Shown here: positions 43,621 to 56,560 of the stretch, piece by piece
Layout of the letters: the number at the start of each line of letters is the position of its first letter
Numbering within the stretch: the stretch's first letter is position 1
From: Cycas panzhihuaensis
Taxonomy: Eukaryota > Cycadophyta
Direction of reading: 5' to 3'
Assembly: GCA_023213395.1 (NCBI GenBank)
Contig: CM041465.1
Span: forward strand, 96,727,741 to 96,791,740
DNA: 64,000 bases
Position numbers and translations under genes: made by a program
Notes under the pieces: model-generated
The model's database searches: none
What the model was told of the DNA's origin: nothing
Seen by the model: only the letters and a program-made list of their open reading frames with translations

Positions 43621-46158
43621 TTGGGGAAGCGCCCTTCAAAAATTAAAACAGCTAGGGTGCATGGGGACAATCTTGGGAAATATAGGATTTTCTGGAGGAG
43701 GGACCTCCAGAAGAGGATCAGGGTGAGGTATAGATGAAGAGGCACCATTCGCCTCTTTGATCGCTTAAGACCAGGTTAACACATACAATGGGATAGTCTC
43801 AAGCAACTGAATGACCTTTTTTTCCTTGTTCTAAGATCATGAAGGTGAATGGGTATATCAGTAAGGGGAACCCGAGGAAGAAGATGAATTCCTCGTACCC
43901 TTCCCTTTAGCTTGTGAAGGGCGAGGATTTGGGGATCTTCCTCGGTTCCAGTTGTTCTTTTGTTATGGGTTACAATCACGTTCCCTGTGTTTGGGGAAGG
44001 GATCACTGTGGACAGGTTGGTCTAGGTTAGGCCTAAATACCCATTTAGGAGAAGAGTTACATTGCAGGGCAGCCCTAGGATGCTGGGCCCAATATCACGA
44101 ATCATCGTGAAAGCACTCCCTATGGATGGAGCACTACTTCTTCTCAAGGGAGGAGTCGAGTTTCCTTGCTTGAGAGGACTAGGTGTTGCCACCCTTAGAA
44201 GGAGCGACTTAGGAAGCCTGGTGGATTGGCTTGTTAGATGTGGGGGATGAAGGATCTTGGAGCTTGAATTCCTTTATAGTACATACGAATGAATGTATGG
44301 TTGAAGTGAGAGGATCAAGGGTCTTCTCGGTAGAATGAGAAGAGTATCTAATGGGTTGCTAAGTTTGGGTTTCTCGTGGTAGTAGGGTTGCCTCACGTCA
44401 TTGTGAAGACTTTAGAGGCTTCTTGAGTTTAGCTTGGATCTTAATGGCCTCAAGTACCAAGCACTTCACTATGGGGGAGTCACACATAGTTGCCCCCATC
44501 TTGAGAACTTCTACGTGGACTTCTGGATGAAGGGTATTGACAAAAAGGTCCCTCTTCAACTCCTCAGGTAAAGTTGTCTTGGTGGAATGAAGAAGGTCAT
44601 GGAAATGTCTCACAAAGTCACGATTCATTTCATCGTGACCTTGTTTTAGTGATAGGAGGGATTTCATCCCACTCTTAAATGGACGAGCTATGTCAAAGTA
44701 GTTGACAAACTCATCCACGAGCTGCTGGAATGAAAAAATAGAATGTGCGGGTAGGTGATAAAACCATTTGAGGGCATCACCTTGAAGAGATCATAGAAAT
44801 AGTTTTATGAGGATATGGTCGTAGACCTAGTAGTCGATGCATGCCATAGAGAAACTATGGATATGCTCCACTGAGTCCTACAATAAAGTCCCATCGAATT
44901 TGGGGACTTCAAGAGGGCAAGGCAATAAGTTAGTTCTTAATGCTTCAACAGATAAGGGGGTTGACCAATAGTCCATAAAGGGACGTGCCCTTGACTAGAC
45001 CATAGGGTCAACAGAAACTAGAAATAATGGTAGGCAGGTTTTCCCAAATCCTCCTTGGAGGGTTTCATTCAAAAAGAGATGTTTACCTCCCACCGCTTGA
45101 TGAGGAGGAACAAGTTCCACATTCGAAGAAACCTGTATAGGAGCAGATGAGTGTGATTGACCCATCCCTCTTGGAGGGAACGCTCCTTGTTGAAAGGATG
45201 CTTGAGGAAAAATACCTTGGGAAGGAGTTGGTCCTCCTTGCAAAGGCATGATGTAAGGTGCCATACGGGATGGCAGAAAGGAGGGGTGAGGGACTAGATT
45301 CTACCCATATGGGCCACTTGTGGGTGGTGCAACCCTATAAGGATGTAAAGGATCCACCCTATAAGTAGGTAGGAAGTTCCCTTTACCGTGCCCCCACAAT
45401 TGAGTAGTGTAACCGAGAGGTACATAGAGAGAAGGGTCCCTAGGTTAATATTGGGACTGTGCGGGGATAGACCCCACGTGACTAGAAGTAGGTAGACATG
45501 TGGGTCCCCTAAGTCTAGTCAGTGGTGGGTAAATGATGGTAGGAGGAGGACTAGTCGTTTGACTAAATAAGGGCATGCTCAACCCAAGTTAAAAAGAAGG
45601 CATGCCTTGAGTGGTCCCTAAGAAACATACATCATGGGGAGAAGAGAAAGAGGTAAGAGGTAGGCTTATCATGAGTAAGGGAGCTGAATGAGATGAGCAA
45701 GGTGATGGAGATGTAGAAGAAGGGAGCACAATGCTTCGTAAGACATTCTCAAACCACTTGGGGTGTGGTTGGAGACAAGTAGCTTGGAAACATTGGCTTA
45801 AGGATTCTACTACATTGGCAGGAGGGGTATCCACCTAATCGTAAGAGGTAGAATGAGCCTTGTACAATGTAGACCCCGTAGGACAATCCTCATGAGAATC
45901 ACTATGGTGGTGGTGAAACTCTAAAGGAGATGAAGGCTCTACTCTGTGAGTAGAGGAATGATGAGATTGGGGGTGTTGCTGGTCACTTGGGTAATAGATG
46001 GAATCTTCGCTTACTTGGGTAGACCCATGGAAGGAAGTAGGTAGCTTAAGGGAATCAGACATATAAGTGTGGTATGCCCAATCCGATGGGGATCCCTCCA
46101 TGATCGAATCAGGATCCGATGTGGGAAGGGAATGATATGAGGGCTCTTCCAATAACAA
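43621..46158 (-). pseudogene. Gag of Tat element 2
   Basis: The N-terminal frame begins near 46,158 ('MLLEEPSYHSLPTSDPDSIM'), matching the start in element 1, then a Pro/Ser-rich stretch and 'MDTPPANVVESLSQCFQATC' near 45,830. The capsid-type gag domain spans about 44,920-44,400 ('ELKRDLFVNTLHPEVHVEVL', 'MDEFVNYFDIARPFKSGMKS'). The His/Cys knuckle area lies near 44,130. Multiple stops. Retained gag and protease with lost RT-integrase is the pattern of a parasite that still encodes structural protein. Confidence 0.82.
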
Positions 46159-46334
46159 AGGTAGGCCTCGTAAGCGACATGAGAATTATCGCATGTAAGT
46201 CTTGCCTATGTTCTAGAAGAAAAGAGAAATGAAGTAGTGCACGCATTGTGGGCTGCCCAATAAGACCAAAAAGGGAAGCTACTAAGAGGTAGTAGCACCA
46301 ACAGGAAAGAGAGAAAGACTAATTCCCTTATTGG

Positions 46335-46357
46335 GGACCCACCAATATGGTCGCTAG
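46335..46357 (-). promoter_or_regulatory. Primer binding site of Tat element 2
   Basis: - strand 'TAGCGACCATATTGGTGGG' one base after the LTR end 'GATTCCA'. Equivalent to 28,985-29,007; tRNA not assigned. Leader to gag (46,159-46,357) otherwise featureless. Confidence 0.55.
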
Positions 46358-49300
46358 TGGAATCACATCTATAGGATGGTCATTACACCTAATTAGGATT
46401 AGGACTGTTAACAGAAGGCTCCAGAGTGAAAGGGGTCAATCCAACAAGTGAAAGGAAACACCCACACAAGGCATCTGTGCATCAGAACGCAGGTTTGGGA
46501 CCTACTAATGGCAAACAACTTCCTCTAGGTAACTTAGTCTTTGATTTTGGAGGGTAGTACGAGCGAGGGATATCTTCAGTTTTCCAAGTAACTTCAAAAT
46601 ATGGGTCTTCCCACCCTTAGATGGCCGGAAGGGAAAAGCAAGACCTAACGAGGAAGTAGATCTTTGTGGAAGACTAAGGGATATAGATAGGATATATATA
46701 GGTAAGTGGCGAGAGGCACCCACTTATAGGAGTGGCACTGGGTAACCACCTCTCGTATGAGACTAACCCAAAGGAGGGGGTGACGAGGTTATTAAGTTGG
46801 TGTAGGTATGATGGGGTTAAAGGAGGAGGTCTTAAAGGACGAATCCTCCTTGAACTAACCCACCTAAAGGGAGCATTAGAGGAACAAAGAATGGTGGAGG
46901 AAGAAGTTCCCACCACCCTATGTGTGAGGGAGTCTACTTCCTATATGTAATAGTGAAATGGTGACGAATCAGTTATGCATGCAAATAAGAAATAACAAAG
47001 CATATATGCATAAAAGGAAATAAGTACACTATCTCTCATTTTCTCCCTAATATAAATCCTCACTCTCTTTTTCACTTTAAACAAGGGGAAAGGGAAGAAA
47101 TAGACAAACCAATCTATCAAACAAAATGCACAGCAATGATGCAAACCCCATGGGGTTGCATGCAATTAAATAGAAAGAGGAAAGGGGATATCTCCTATTA
47201 AATACTCTTTTCTAAAGTGTAAGCTAATGTGTATATACAAATGAATGGCACAAGTTAGTTCCCTTTTATCTTTTCCTCTTTATGTTCTTTTCATGTAAAC
47301 ATGCAAACTTAAAAGCGAAGTAGAGAAAAGGTCTACAAGAGGGAGGTGACGTACCTAGAAAATTGATGCAGCTAGAGCGAAATTTTCATCTTATGCCACA
47401 CCCGCTTCTTCTTTTCCCTCTCCCAACACATGGGCAACGTAGGGGCTTCTTTACCTTTCCCAAAGCAAAAGGAAGAAAGCAAGAAAGACAAAGGAAAGGG
47501 AACTATACAAAAGCTGAGATAACCAAAGAAAAGGAAAGCAAATAAACATATCTGGATTGTAGCAGTTTACCCTTCTCCATAAATGACGTAGTAAACCTGC
47601 AATCACAAAGGTTTTTTGCCCTCCTCTAAGGGGCTACTAGAGTGCCAAGAAAATATATGTATATATACAACTATAAAATGCTAAGAATATTGTAAGTTAA
47701 ATCACTTCAAGTTAAGCGAACTTCCAACTAAAGAAAAACTCCAAATCTCCTAAAAACCAATAACACAAGACAAGGGATGCGGGAGGTTAGCCTCGGAATG
47801 GCTAACCCTCTAACAATTACACCTCCATGCTACCTCTAGGCAAGGAAACAATAGGTTAGGATAGCCTAATGATAGTAAATAATAGGGGAGACAAACAACA
47901 TGAGGTTTACAAATGTCGTCTATGTTGCAATTGTTGCTATGTACAACAAATTGCAACGTTAATCAAGCTAAAACCCAAGGTTGATATGAGACACTATTTG
48001 GGGCTGGAAAATCTACCCAAGAGAGGTGCTCAAGCCTAGAAATAGTGTAGCAAGGGGTTGCATACACTGATATCCAGCGCTAGCCTATTCCTGGAGACTT
48101 CTTGGTAGCTCAAGAAAGGCACAAGTGGAAGAGAGGAAAGAGGAGAAGGGGGTTGCCCTTGAGGAGCATACCTTGTTGGGTACAGAACCTACCTTGGCTC
48201 CTTTCTCTCACTTTTTGGGATTCTCTCCCTATAGCCTCCTTGGAGAAACCAGGAGAGGGCAAGAAAACGGTGTAGGCAGAAGGAAAAAAATGGAGGGAAT
48301 GCCTCTTGCATGCACTGGAAAATGGAAAAAATGAAAGATATTCCTAATGGTTTAATCTCTTATATGAAAGTTTAAAGAAAAGAAATAGAGCAATCATGAG
48401 ATAATACCTATTGGACTGTGTTGGAGGTAGGTCTGCCCCTAAAAATGGTAGGAAATAATAGATCTGAGGTGTTGACAGGTGGATCCTTAGGAGAATGATG
48501 CAACCTGGAAACAAACTTGCTGAAACTTATTGAAAGGGGGTGGAGGCGAAACTTGGGGTGGAGGCGAATCTTGGGGTGAATTCTTTCTTGAAGAAACTTG
48601 TTGGTGAGCCTGCTACCATAGATCCAAGCTAAAGAGGACGAATCTTAGGCTAGAGCATATGGAACGCAGGTGTTGCAGGGTATTCCTCCAGAAAACTGCC
48701 CGTGAAAGAAGGAGAAGAGAGGAGAGTAGGTTGAAGAAGAGGTGGAAAATGAAATTCTTTTGGGATTTATACCCAGCCCTAGGCTGAGTGGATGATTAGG
48801 GTTAGGGTAGGACTCGAGGAGTGTTAAAGTCACGTGGCAATTTCATGAAAAAAGCAAAAATAGCCATGACAAATTTCAAAAAATGTTAAGTAACAGTCGC
48901 CCCGTGACAAATTTCATGGTACCACGAAGTTTACTGTGGTACTGGAACATTTACTATGATGCAGTGATAAAGACAAAAATAGGACAAAAAGGGCATGCTT
49001 GGGAGCCCTAAAAGAGGGTACCCTGGGCCTAGGAAGGGCCAACCCTCTGTCCAGGTCACTAGGGACAGTGATATGAGGAGGATGACCTAAACCAGGTGGG
49101 GTACTAGAGTGGTGGGATTCCCAGGAAACTGATAACTGGAATAAAGATGTACTGATCACACTTAGTGAGGTGCTAAGGGCTATGATCTGGCAAGGGAGTG
49201 TGATGGATCACACAGGCTAAGTGATGCTTAGGACAACATGGAGCTGCATATGAGGGTTGTGGAGTGCCATGGGGATGCATGTCCCACCGATCGTCATAGG

Positions 49301-49477
49301 CTGAAAGAGTATCAAGCAACAGATGCAGGGTGATCACTCGAATGTGTCAGTCAGCCATGCAGTAAAATGATGCTTATGTTTACCTTTCTATAGAAGTAAC
49401 AAAGGTAAAGGCTAAAAACATACCTATACTTACCTGAGTCGACTTGCCAAGAACCCATTCCCGGTAGCTGGGAAATA
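46358..49477 (-). repeat. 5' LTR of Tat element 2
   Basis: 3,120 bp, partner of 34,418-37,532. A clear TATA box 'GGGTATAAATCCC' on the - strand at about 48,763-48,775 marks the promoter. Near 48,550 a short tandem gain ('GGAGGCGAAACTTGGGGT' then 'GGAGGCGAATCTTGGGGT') is absent from the other LTR. Confidence 0.92.
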
Positions 49478-49820
49478 ATATCCCACTTTATATATATTAT
49501 GTATGATATATACTCATCAATATGATTGATTATAAAAGTATATAAAAAAAAGAGGTTTTCTTTTTTTGTATTTTATCATTTTAATTTTTTTAATTTTTTG
49601 TCATTAGTATGTATATGGTAGTACATACTTATTTTAGAGTCAAATGGAGGTCTTAAAAAAGGAAATATAAGGAAAAATAGAGGAAAGGAAAACAAACAAA
49701 AGGGTAGGAGGGTGTAGACAGAAAAGATTTCCTAATTCCATTTTGCTAAACTTAAAACCATTTGAAAAACAAGCAATAATAAGTTTATAAGAGCGAAAGA
49801 TGGAATGATATAAGCCTTCT
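49478..49820. other. AT-rich spacer
   Basis: Begins with the target duplication of element 2. TA-rich, no gene or repeat boundary recognised. It should continue the relic at 31.7-34.4 kb. Confidence 0.4.
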
Positions 49821-50138
49821 TGTTAGAAAGATATCACATACTGACTAATGTTAAATGTGTGAATAATGTACATAGAATGTTAATATTATTATCTAATGAG
49901 TTGACAGATGTAATTCATGTATATTTAAGACACTTATGATCTATAAATATATATCTAAGGTCCATTGTAAAGATACCTTTAGATTTGTCAAAAATGGGAT
50001 TTAATATTATTTTATGGTGAGTTTTTCTTGCAAAGGTTCCCACATCAAATTTGGTGTCCTATGTGTATATTCTCTTAAGTTTGATATGTTCATAAATGAT
50101 TCCTATAATCCTATTTTTATATTTTATGTTCTCTAACA
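49821..50138 (+). repeat. 5' LTR of copia element 2
   Basis: 318 bp with terminal 'TGTTAGA' and 'TCTAACA' short inverted ends. Aligns throughout with 52,434-52,754 with scattered differences. Confidence 0.93.
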
Positions 50139-50150
50139 TGGTATTATAGT
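50139..50150 (+). promoter_or_regulatory. Primer binding site of copia element 2
   Basis: 'TGGTATTATAGT', close to the standard 'TGGTATCAGAGC' complementary to initiator-Met tRNA, abuts the LTR with no spacer. Confidence 0.85.
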
Positions 50151-52049
50151 GATAGGAGGTGTACAATTAGGTGTGTATTGTCTAGATTATCTAATTATTA
50201 GTTGCCAAGTTATGCTGGCTCACTCATTGAGGATTAGCTTGTTTGATGACTAAAAGAACTACCATGGAGGTGTAAATGATCATGTATAGATCCTAGAGCA
50301 TTCCCATTTATGTTTTGTAAGAATTCAATGGCCCACAGAGATGTGTGGATAAGTACAAGGTTTTATTTTTGTTTGTATAGGTGCTAGAGCCCTATTTTTA
50401 AATATGCAGCACTAGTTACTTCGTTGCTAGTTGTTTGTGCCCATTTTGAGCCTATTGAAGGTGTGAAATATAATTTTTTGGTGTTTACACTAAGTTTGCA
50501 CCTAAGTTTAGAGGTGTAGCCACCCATGGAGTGATTGGTTATAGCCCTTATGAAGTGCAAATGCCCTAGGATTGCATGGACATCATATTGGTACCCATTG
50601 AGTAGCTGAGAAGTGACATAGGTTGCCGATGTGGGTAGTGGTGCTAATTATACAGTTATAGACATCACACACTTACTCTGAGTCATTTGTAGAGAAGCTT
50701 AGTACTGAGAGGTATCATAATAGATCCATAATATTTATGGTAAAGCTATAAGGTATTTCATATATTATTTTCACCCTTAAATGCATTTGATTTTAGGTTA
50801 GTAAATATTCTATTCATTGTTGAATGTTTGCAAGATTAATATTTATATTAATCTTTTGATTAATATATAGTTGCCAGCCATTGAGTATGAGATATCACCT
50901 CCATCATGTTGAATTATTTTTAGTTACATATTTACATGATTAAGGTTGCCCATAAAATATGTCATCATCATTAAATTTATTTTATGGTATGCAAGTTAAA
51001 TTTTGTCACCCAAATTAGATTTATTTGATCAACCATTAAAATTTATATCGCCCATTTAAGAATTCAATTATTGCATTTTATATATTTATATAGATAGATA
51101 TTCCAGTTAGCGTAATGATATTGAATCACATGCAACATTTCATTATTTGGATTGCGCATTAATTTAGTCACTATGTGAGATGATTTTAATGGAAGAACCT
51201 CCTATGGTTTTTATGGAAGAAACTATTGTAGATAGTTGTCTAATAGGTACCTATTAAGGCTATTCATGGCATATTCCCTATTGTGTATTGGGCTAGTTAG
51301 AAACCTTCCATTTGATTCTTAAGTATATTGGAGTGCATATATTTTAGACGAAGATCGTAGCAATAAGATTACAAGAGTTTGAAGTGAATGGGATTATTTA
51401 AAATAAAGCTTATAAACTATGTGATCTATAGGGGGAAGTGTATTGTGATTAGTCTAGATGTTATATTGGATGAATTATTGGCATATCATGTTGAGTGTCA
51501 TCTGATTATAGGTTTTATCCTTCATTTCTTACCTTTTTCGAGATGTTGCTTAGTAGGTGTGGAGGCTTGTTTGTCTAACATTATATTTGAGATAGAAGTA
51601 GTACTAAATGTGAGTGATGATAAGGAGATGTTGTAATAAGAGATATAGATTATAACCCCATGTTTTATTATGAGTTAGGAGGACCATTGAAGACTCTAGT
51701 GTGATGGTTAAAGACCTGCATGATGATTGAAGAATGAGGATCAACCTATCAATCAAATCTTATGATAAACACCAATATTCCAATAATTGAAGATTTGTAA
51801 TGGAGAGCTGCATTGATGGAGGAGTGATGTATATGGGATTTGGGTCCCTTACCTCCTTCAAGAACCTAGTCAGTTTGCAAGTTGGTAAAGCTTATTACAT
51901 AGGATTTATATGAAAAAGAAGGATTCTAGTATGAGGAGATATTATGCACCAGTCTCTATGTTATTGGTCCATTTGATCCTTACTTTAGTAGTTGCATATT
52001 ATTGGGAGTTATATCACATGTATAAGATATTAGCAATCCTTAATGAAGA
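50151..52049 (+). other. Interior of copia element 2, coding content not recognised
   Basis: 1.9 kb, AT-rich, with no gag, protease, integrase or RT motif that I can read in any frame. Either it is very decayed or it is a non-coding filler of a non-autonomous element. The longest frame (51,388-51,636) has no recognisable domain. Confidence 0.5.
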
Positions 52050-52370
52050 ATAGGTGATTCACATTGATCAAGTAGTTCAATTTCTTGGTTTAGTCAAAGA
52101 AAAATGGCTAAGTTTTATGGACAAAGTATTGGTACAAAAAGAGAGTTATATGCTTGCAAGGACTATTAGAGTCACATCTAAAGAATCATATACATATGAG
52201 GCATAACATCATTACATCTAAGAGTAGATCAAAATTGGGAAGATACTAGTTGAAGTTTATCTAAGTGGAGATCAACTTATGGATATGTTCACCAAGCTTG
52301 TATTGAAGATCACTTCATTGACATTCATGCATATTGGGAGAGGTTATCCTTGAGAGGGTGTCTATTGGCA
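52050..52370 (+). pseudogene. End of copia RNase H (element 2)
   Basis: Near 52,190-52,340, frames read in turn give a remnant of the typical end of copia polyproteins: an 'RHNIIT'-like His-rich piece, 'LKFI*VEINLWICSPSL' in place of the usual 'QLADIFTKPL' block, and a 'LGE' ending before the polypurine tract. Stops and shifts are present. It identifies the element as copia on the + strand. Confidence 0.6.
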
Positions 52371-52422
52371 AGGATAAAGATAGACTAAGCCCTTAGGAAG
52401 ACTTCATAACTCCACATTTACA

Positions 52423-52433
52423 TTAAGAGGTGA
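52423..52433 (+). promoter_or_regulatory. Polypurine tract of copia element 2
   Basis: 'TTAAGAGGTGA' immediately before the 3' LTR. Confidence 0.7.
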
Positions 52434-52754
52434 TGTTAGAAAGGCATCACATACTGACTAATGTTAAATATGTGGATAATGTACATATAATATTAATATT
52501 ATTATGTAATGAGTTGACATATGTAATTCATATATATTCGAGATACTTACAATCTATAAATATAGATATAGGATCCATTGTAAAGTTACACTTTAGATTT
52601 GTCAAAAATATGATTTAATATTATTCTCTAGTGAGTTTTTCTTGCAAGGGTTTCCATGTCAAATCTAGGGTCCTGTGTGTATATTCTCTTGATTCTAATA
52701 TATTCATAAATAATTTTTGTAATCCTATTTGCATATTTTATGTTTTTTCTAACA
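52434..52754 (+). repeat. 3' LTR of copia element 2
   Basis: 321 bp, partner of 49,821-50,138, followed by the exact target duplication 'CTTCT'. Confidence 0.93.
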
Positions 52755-53210
52755 CTTCTTAAAAGAATGACTCATAAAATTCATATCATATTCATGATAG
52801 ATTATATAAACATAGATCAAAATCCATATCTATATAATATATTTAGAGAGAAACATGTCATTTATAAAATGAAACAAAGGTTCTACTTGATAAACAACTA
52901 GTTTCTCGAGTATATAGGATTCCTCATTGGATCCTTTCAGGGGCAAGAGGCTATTAGGGGCATGCCTCCTACTAAGATCCTCCTTGGCCCACAATTCTCA
53001 TATGGGTCTATCTTTTCTAACACTTTATCTTATCTTAAACCTATCAACTTAACCTTTATAAAACTCATATTCCTATTTTCAAGACCCATAGTTTATACTC
53101 TTTATAGAGTGGTAGTTTATACTTATTCCAAAGTAGTAGTTTATACTTATTTTGGAGTGGAATGCTTAAAATGAAATCTAACCAAGTTGGTTATCCAAGA
53201 TAAAAGAAGC
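52755..53210. other. Spacer before Tat element 3
   Basis: AT-rich, no gene. Holds the short minisatellite at 53,091-53,160. Confidence 0.5.
53091..53160. repeat. Three-unit 24-bp tandem repeat
   Basis: Units begin 'GTTTATACT' at 53,091, 53,115 and 53,139 and end 'GTGGTA', 'TAGTA' and 'AGTGG'. The last unit is 22 bp long. A local slippage product. Confidence 0.85.
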
Positions 53211-55741
53211 TGGATGCGCTGCTACGGGATAACTACCTAACTGATAGGTGTAAGGGAGAGTGAGTGGTGGAATGATAGAAGGTGGGACCTAAAAGATGGG
53301 TAACTACCACGCAGGCGCCTGCACTTGGAGGCCGAGTTCAGGATCTGCAATGGAGTATGGCTACTAGGGTGACCCTTCACCGCTTGAATAAGGGTGAAGG
53401 TGCGAGGGCAAACACAGGTTGACACAGGAATAGGACCCTCCACCCTTGGGTGGCTGAAGGGAAGAGAAGACCTAATGGAGACAGGGCCAAGAGCAAGCCT
53501 ACACACAACCTGCAAGGGTACACGGTGATGCGAAGCAAGGCACTCGTGTGGTCAAGGGGAGAGGAGGAAAGGTAGGGGAGAGGAGGACTCCTACAATCTT
53601 TCCTACGAATGATAAAGATGCATGAAACAAGACAAAAGAATCGCAAACAAGTACCAAACCAATTTCTTCCTTTTATCCTTCAATGTACTAATTACTACAA
53701 AAGAAATAAAAGGAAAAGAAAGGGTAGCGGAGGGGAACGAAATGTGCACCTGGAGCGAAGGCGTGCGAGATGAAGTAGCCTTCCCGAGGAGCACCCAACC
53801 ACTCCGCGACGATCGGATGCGAGATATCATGCATGACGAAGAGGGGGCTTCCTTACCTTCCCCGAAAAAATCAAATGCAATACTAGGGAAGAAAGGAAGC
53901 ACCAACTAAGAAATGAAATAGCATGAAAACATAACGCACATGAAGGTGCTTACCGGTAGCTAGGCCCACGGGCGATGCACTCCACGCTTCCCAAGTACCT
54001 GCAAGCAATAGCGGTCTCTTTCCCTTCCCGAAGGAAGAGCACTAACATGCAACACAAAACCCCTAACAATATATGGCTAAATAACATAAACGAGAATTTG
54101 ATTATACATGCGTTAATGCTAGTCCAACAATGAAAGTATCAAAAGAAAGTGACCAAAGTGAAAGTAAATGGTTGGGTAAGCCTCAGAGTGGCCTACCTCC
54201 CGCAAATGATGCCTAAACCTCCCCCCAAGAGCCACGAGGCAGCGAGGGGAAAGTCAAGAGCAAGGGCTAGAAAATGGCAACAAAAAGGGGCAAAGAAAGG
54301 CCCAAGAGTACCCACGGCGAACCAGGATGCTATGAGGAGCAAACCGGGTGACCCGGGGAAGAAAGGTAGAGCAAGAAACCAGTGGTTGGGACTTATGAGT
54401 GATGCCCAAACCTGAACAAAAGGTTCCAAATCAGCGCTGTAACTTGTGACAGCGCTAGTTTGGGCAACCAAAGAGGGCCTTCAAACCCTTGTTTGCAAGC
54501 CAAGGGCAGCACGGGGCGAGAGGGAGGTTTTGGGGGGCTAAGAGCCGCCTAGGGAGCGTGGAAGGTGGTACGGAATCCACCCAGCTCCTCTCCAAAACCT
54601 ATGCAACCCTCCACATTGCCGTCTTGGACAAAGAACGCATAAGGATACAGGAGAGTGGTATAACAGCCCCCAAAAGGGAGGACAACCAACTCTCAAGCAA
54701 CAGGTAAGAGCAAACAAGCTGAAGCATGAATATCACAAGAAAACAAGCATAAAAACAAGGAATACCTGAAAAGGAGAGGCAAGGGATTTGCCTCAGCCAA
54801 AGGGCGGTAGAGGCCGATAAATCGCCCAAGATCCGGGCAGAGAGTGTTGAGGCCCCGCCACAGAGGTGTGATGGGAAACACTGCACTTGGGCACTTATGG
54901 ACCGCCTGGGCGAAGATCTACTGAAACCACTTCAAAGGAGCCTCTCCAAAGCGCTTGAGGTAGGGAGAATGTCTCACCATGCCAAAGGAGAGTCAAGGCC
55001 AGATGAAAGGTGCAGTCCGCTTGATGCAAAGAAACAGAGAGAAGCAGAGCAGAGAGTGTTTCCTCGAGAGCAATTCCAAAAGCGAGCAAAAGATCCTTGA
55101 AAATGAGCCAAAAGGGCTTAAGTACTCAAGCAAAACCCTAAAGCGCGATTAGGGCGTGGAAGAGAAATAAAGATGAGCCACGTGGCGCTTCACAATAAAT
55201 GCGAAATTGCCACGGATTTTTAAAACAACTCGAGACAATCGTACCATCAGAATTTCATGATCATGGATATTCCGGCCAGATCAAAAATCTGGCGGTGCAC
55301 TAGAGCCAAAACTGGGGCCCACCAACCGCCCAGTCGGGCGACGATAGAAAAGGCTAATGTAACGCTAAAACACCTACCGGGAGCAAACAAGCCAATAAAC
55401 GGTCCAAAGGAGCAAAAATAGGGCTCGAGTGGGGTGGTAAGTTGACCAAACGATGATGAGTCATCACATCAAGTGAGGTGGTGCAAACCTAGTGGATCCC
55501 GGAGCGAGGAGGGCGACAAGTGAAGTAATACGGCCACTGTGGTGCCACACTCCGGGAGTATGCCCTCGCTTATAGTCGTCATAGGCTAAAATAAGTGTGG
55601 ACGACTACAAGGCCGCCCACAAAGTCATACACATGCAGATACGCAAGCAAACATCCAGTAAAAGAAGGCGATGATAATGCGAGAGACATACCTACACTTA
55701 CCTGAGTCGGTGATTCCGTATCCATTCCTAAGCCGGAAACA
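53211..55741 (-). repeat. 3' LTR of Tat element 3
   Basis: 2,531 bp by homology to the LTRs of element 1: start 'TGGATGCGCTGCTACGGGAT', end 'GCCGGAAACA'. The TATA position of element 1 reads 'GTACTTAAG' here (near 55,120). It cannot be checked against its partner, which lies outside the window. Confidence 0.85.
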
Positions 55742-55754
55742 CTACCCTTTGGCA
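55742..55754 (-). promoter_or_regulatory. Polypurine tract of Tat element 3
   Basis: - strand 'GCCAAAGGGTAG' next to the LTR start 'TGTTTCCGG'. Confidence 0.7.
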
Positions 55755-56138
55755 AGAGAGCCTCGCTCGGAAGCTCAGTGCGATGGCGAATGCCGCAACA
55801 CAATCACAAGAGTACATGTGTATATAGATATATCAATCAAGATCATAACAAGGGGCAAGGGTGCCGAGTGTCGTATGGACGCGTGGATACGAAAACGGCG
55901 GTGGAGACGACATAGGGGCTGCCTATGGGCCACCTGGAAACTGACTAGAAGAATGAGACAGGTGAGGGGGCTGCCCCCACCACAAAGGATGCGAAGGAAC
56001 ATGCATAGCTAAATAAAGAACAAATAGTGGATACCATAGTTTTACCTCATTAGTAACCCAGTTTCGGAGGTGCGAACGGATCACAAAGCAAAGTGACAGA
56101 CGACCTGGGGCTTGGGCGACGGGAAGGCTAGGCAAACC
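55755..56138 (-). other. 3' untranslated stretch of Tat element 3
   Basis: Conserved with 17,355-17,759 of element 1; no frame. Contains 'ACCATAGTTTTACCTC' at 56,033. Confidence 0.5.
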
Positions 56139-56560
56139 TCAGGGACGGTCAGCAAGAAGGGAGAGGCTACCAAGGATGAGGCGAACGAGGCTATCTGCCT
56201 CAGCGTTGAGGGCCCGAGGGATATGCTGGATATCAACAGAAGAAAAGCGAGCCAGGAGGGATTTGGCGGCAGAAGCAAGAGTCCTCAAGTGAGGGCATCG
56301 CACCTGGTAAACCTGGGTGAGATGGGACACCACAACTTGAGAGTCGCACAACAAAATAATGGGTCCGTGATGGAAACAGAGAGCATCAGTGAGGGCTTCA
56401 ATAACGGTCAGATACTCACCGTTGTTGGTAGCCTCGGGAGGAAGATCCCAGAGCGAGGAGATCATGTCCGTAAGGGCTACGGAGGATCCACGCAATGCCG
56501 AAGGTTCAGATTACCGCGGCCCGCCGGTAAAGATGTGTATGACATCGGTGACACAAAATC
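56139..56560 (-). pseudogene. Downstream RNase HI-like domain (aRH) of Tat element 3
   Basis: The most complete C-terminal half of the three copies: 'EYLTVIEALTDALCFHHGPI', 'LLCDSQVVVSHLTQVYQVRC' and 'HIPRALNAEADSLVRL' before a stop at 56,139, covering the second and last catalytic Asp. The 'NNGEY' motif keeps its Glu but has lost three bases. Upstream, the first block reads 'IFTGGP', so the first Asp is lost by an indel. A - strand frame open from 57,040 leads into this domain, which hints at a longer original ORF. Confidence 0.8.

Larger units (their letters stand above)
34418..49477 (-). mobile_element. Tat element 2: non-autonomous, lacks RT, RNase H and integrase
   Basis: 15.06 kb with two direct LTRs of about 3.12 kb. 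The LTRs start 'TGGAATCAC' on the + strand in both copies and end 'GAAACA' / 'GAAATA'. Flanks 'ATATT' (34,413-34,417) and 'ATATC' (49,478-49,482) fit a 5-bp target duplication with one change. Over the first 150 bp the LTRs differ at roughly one base in six by eye, so it looks older than element 1. The interior has gag, protease, linker, the antisense PMD gene and aRH, but no RT, gypsy RNase H or integrase block. It would depend on enzymes from a relative such as element 1. Confidence 0.92.
49821..52754 (+). mobile_element. Compact Ty1/copia element with perfect target duplication
   Basis: 2,934 bp on the + strand. LTRs of 318 and 321 bp both run 'TGTTAGAAAG...CTAACA'. 'CTTCT' flanks both ends exactly (49,816-49,820 and 52,755-52,759). 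The PBS 'TGGTATTATAG' directly after the first LTR fits initiator-Met tRNA, and 'TTAAGAGGTGA' before the second LTR is the polypurine tract. The interior is only 2.3 kb and retains just the end of RNase H, so this is a deleted or non-autonomous copy. Confidence 0.93.
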
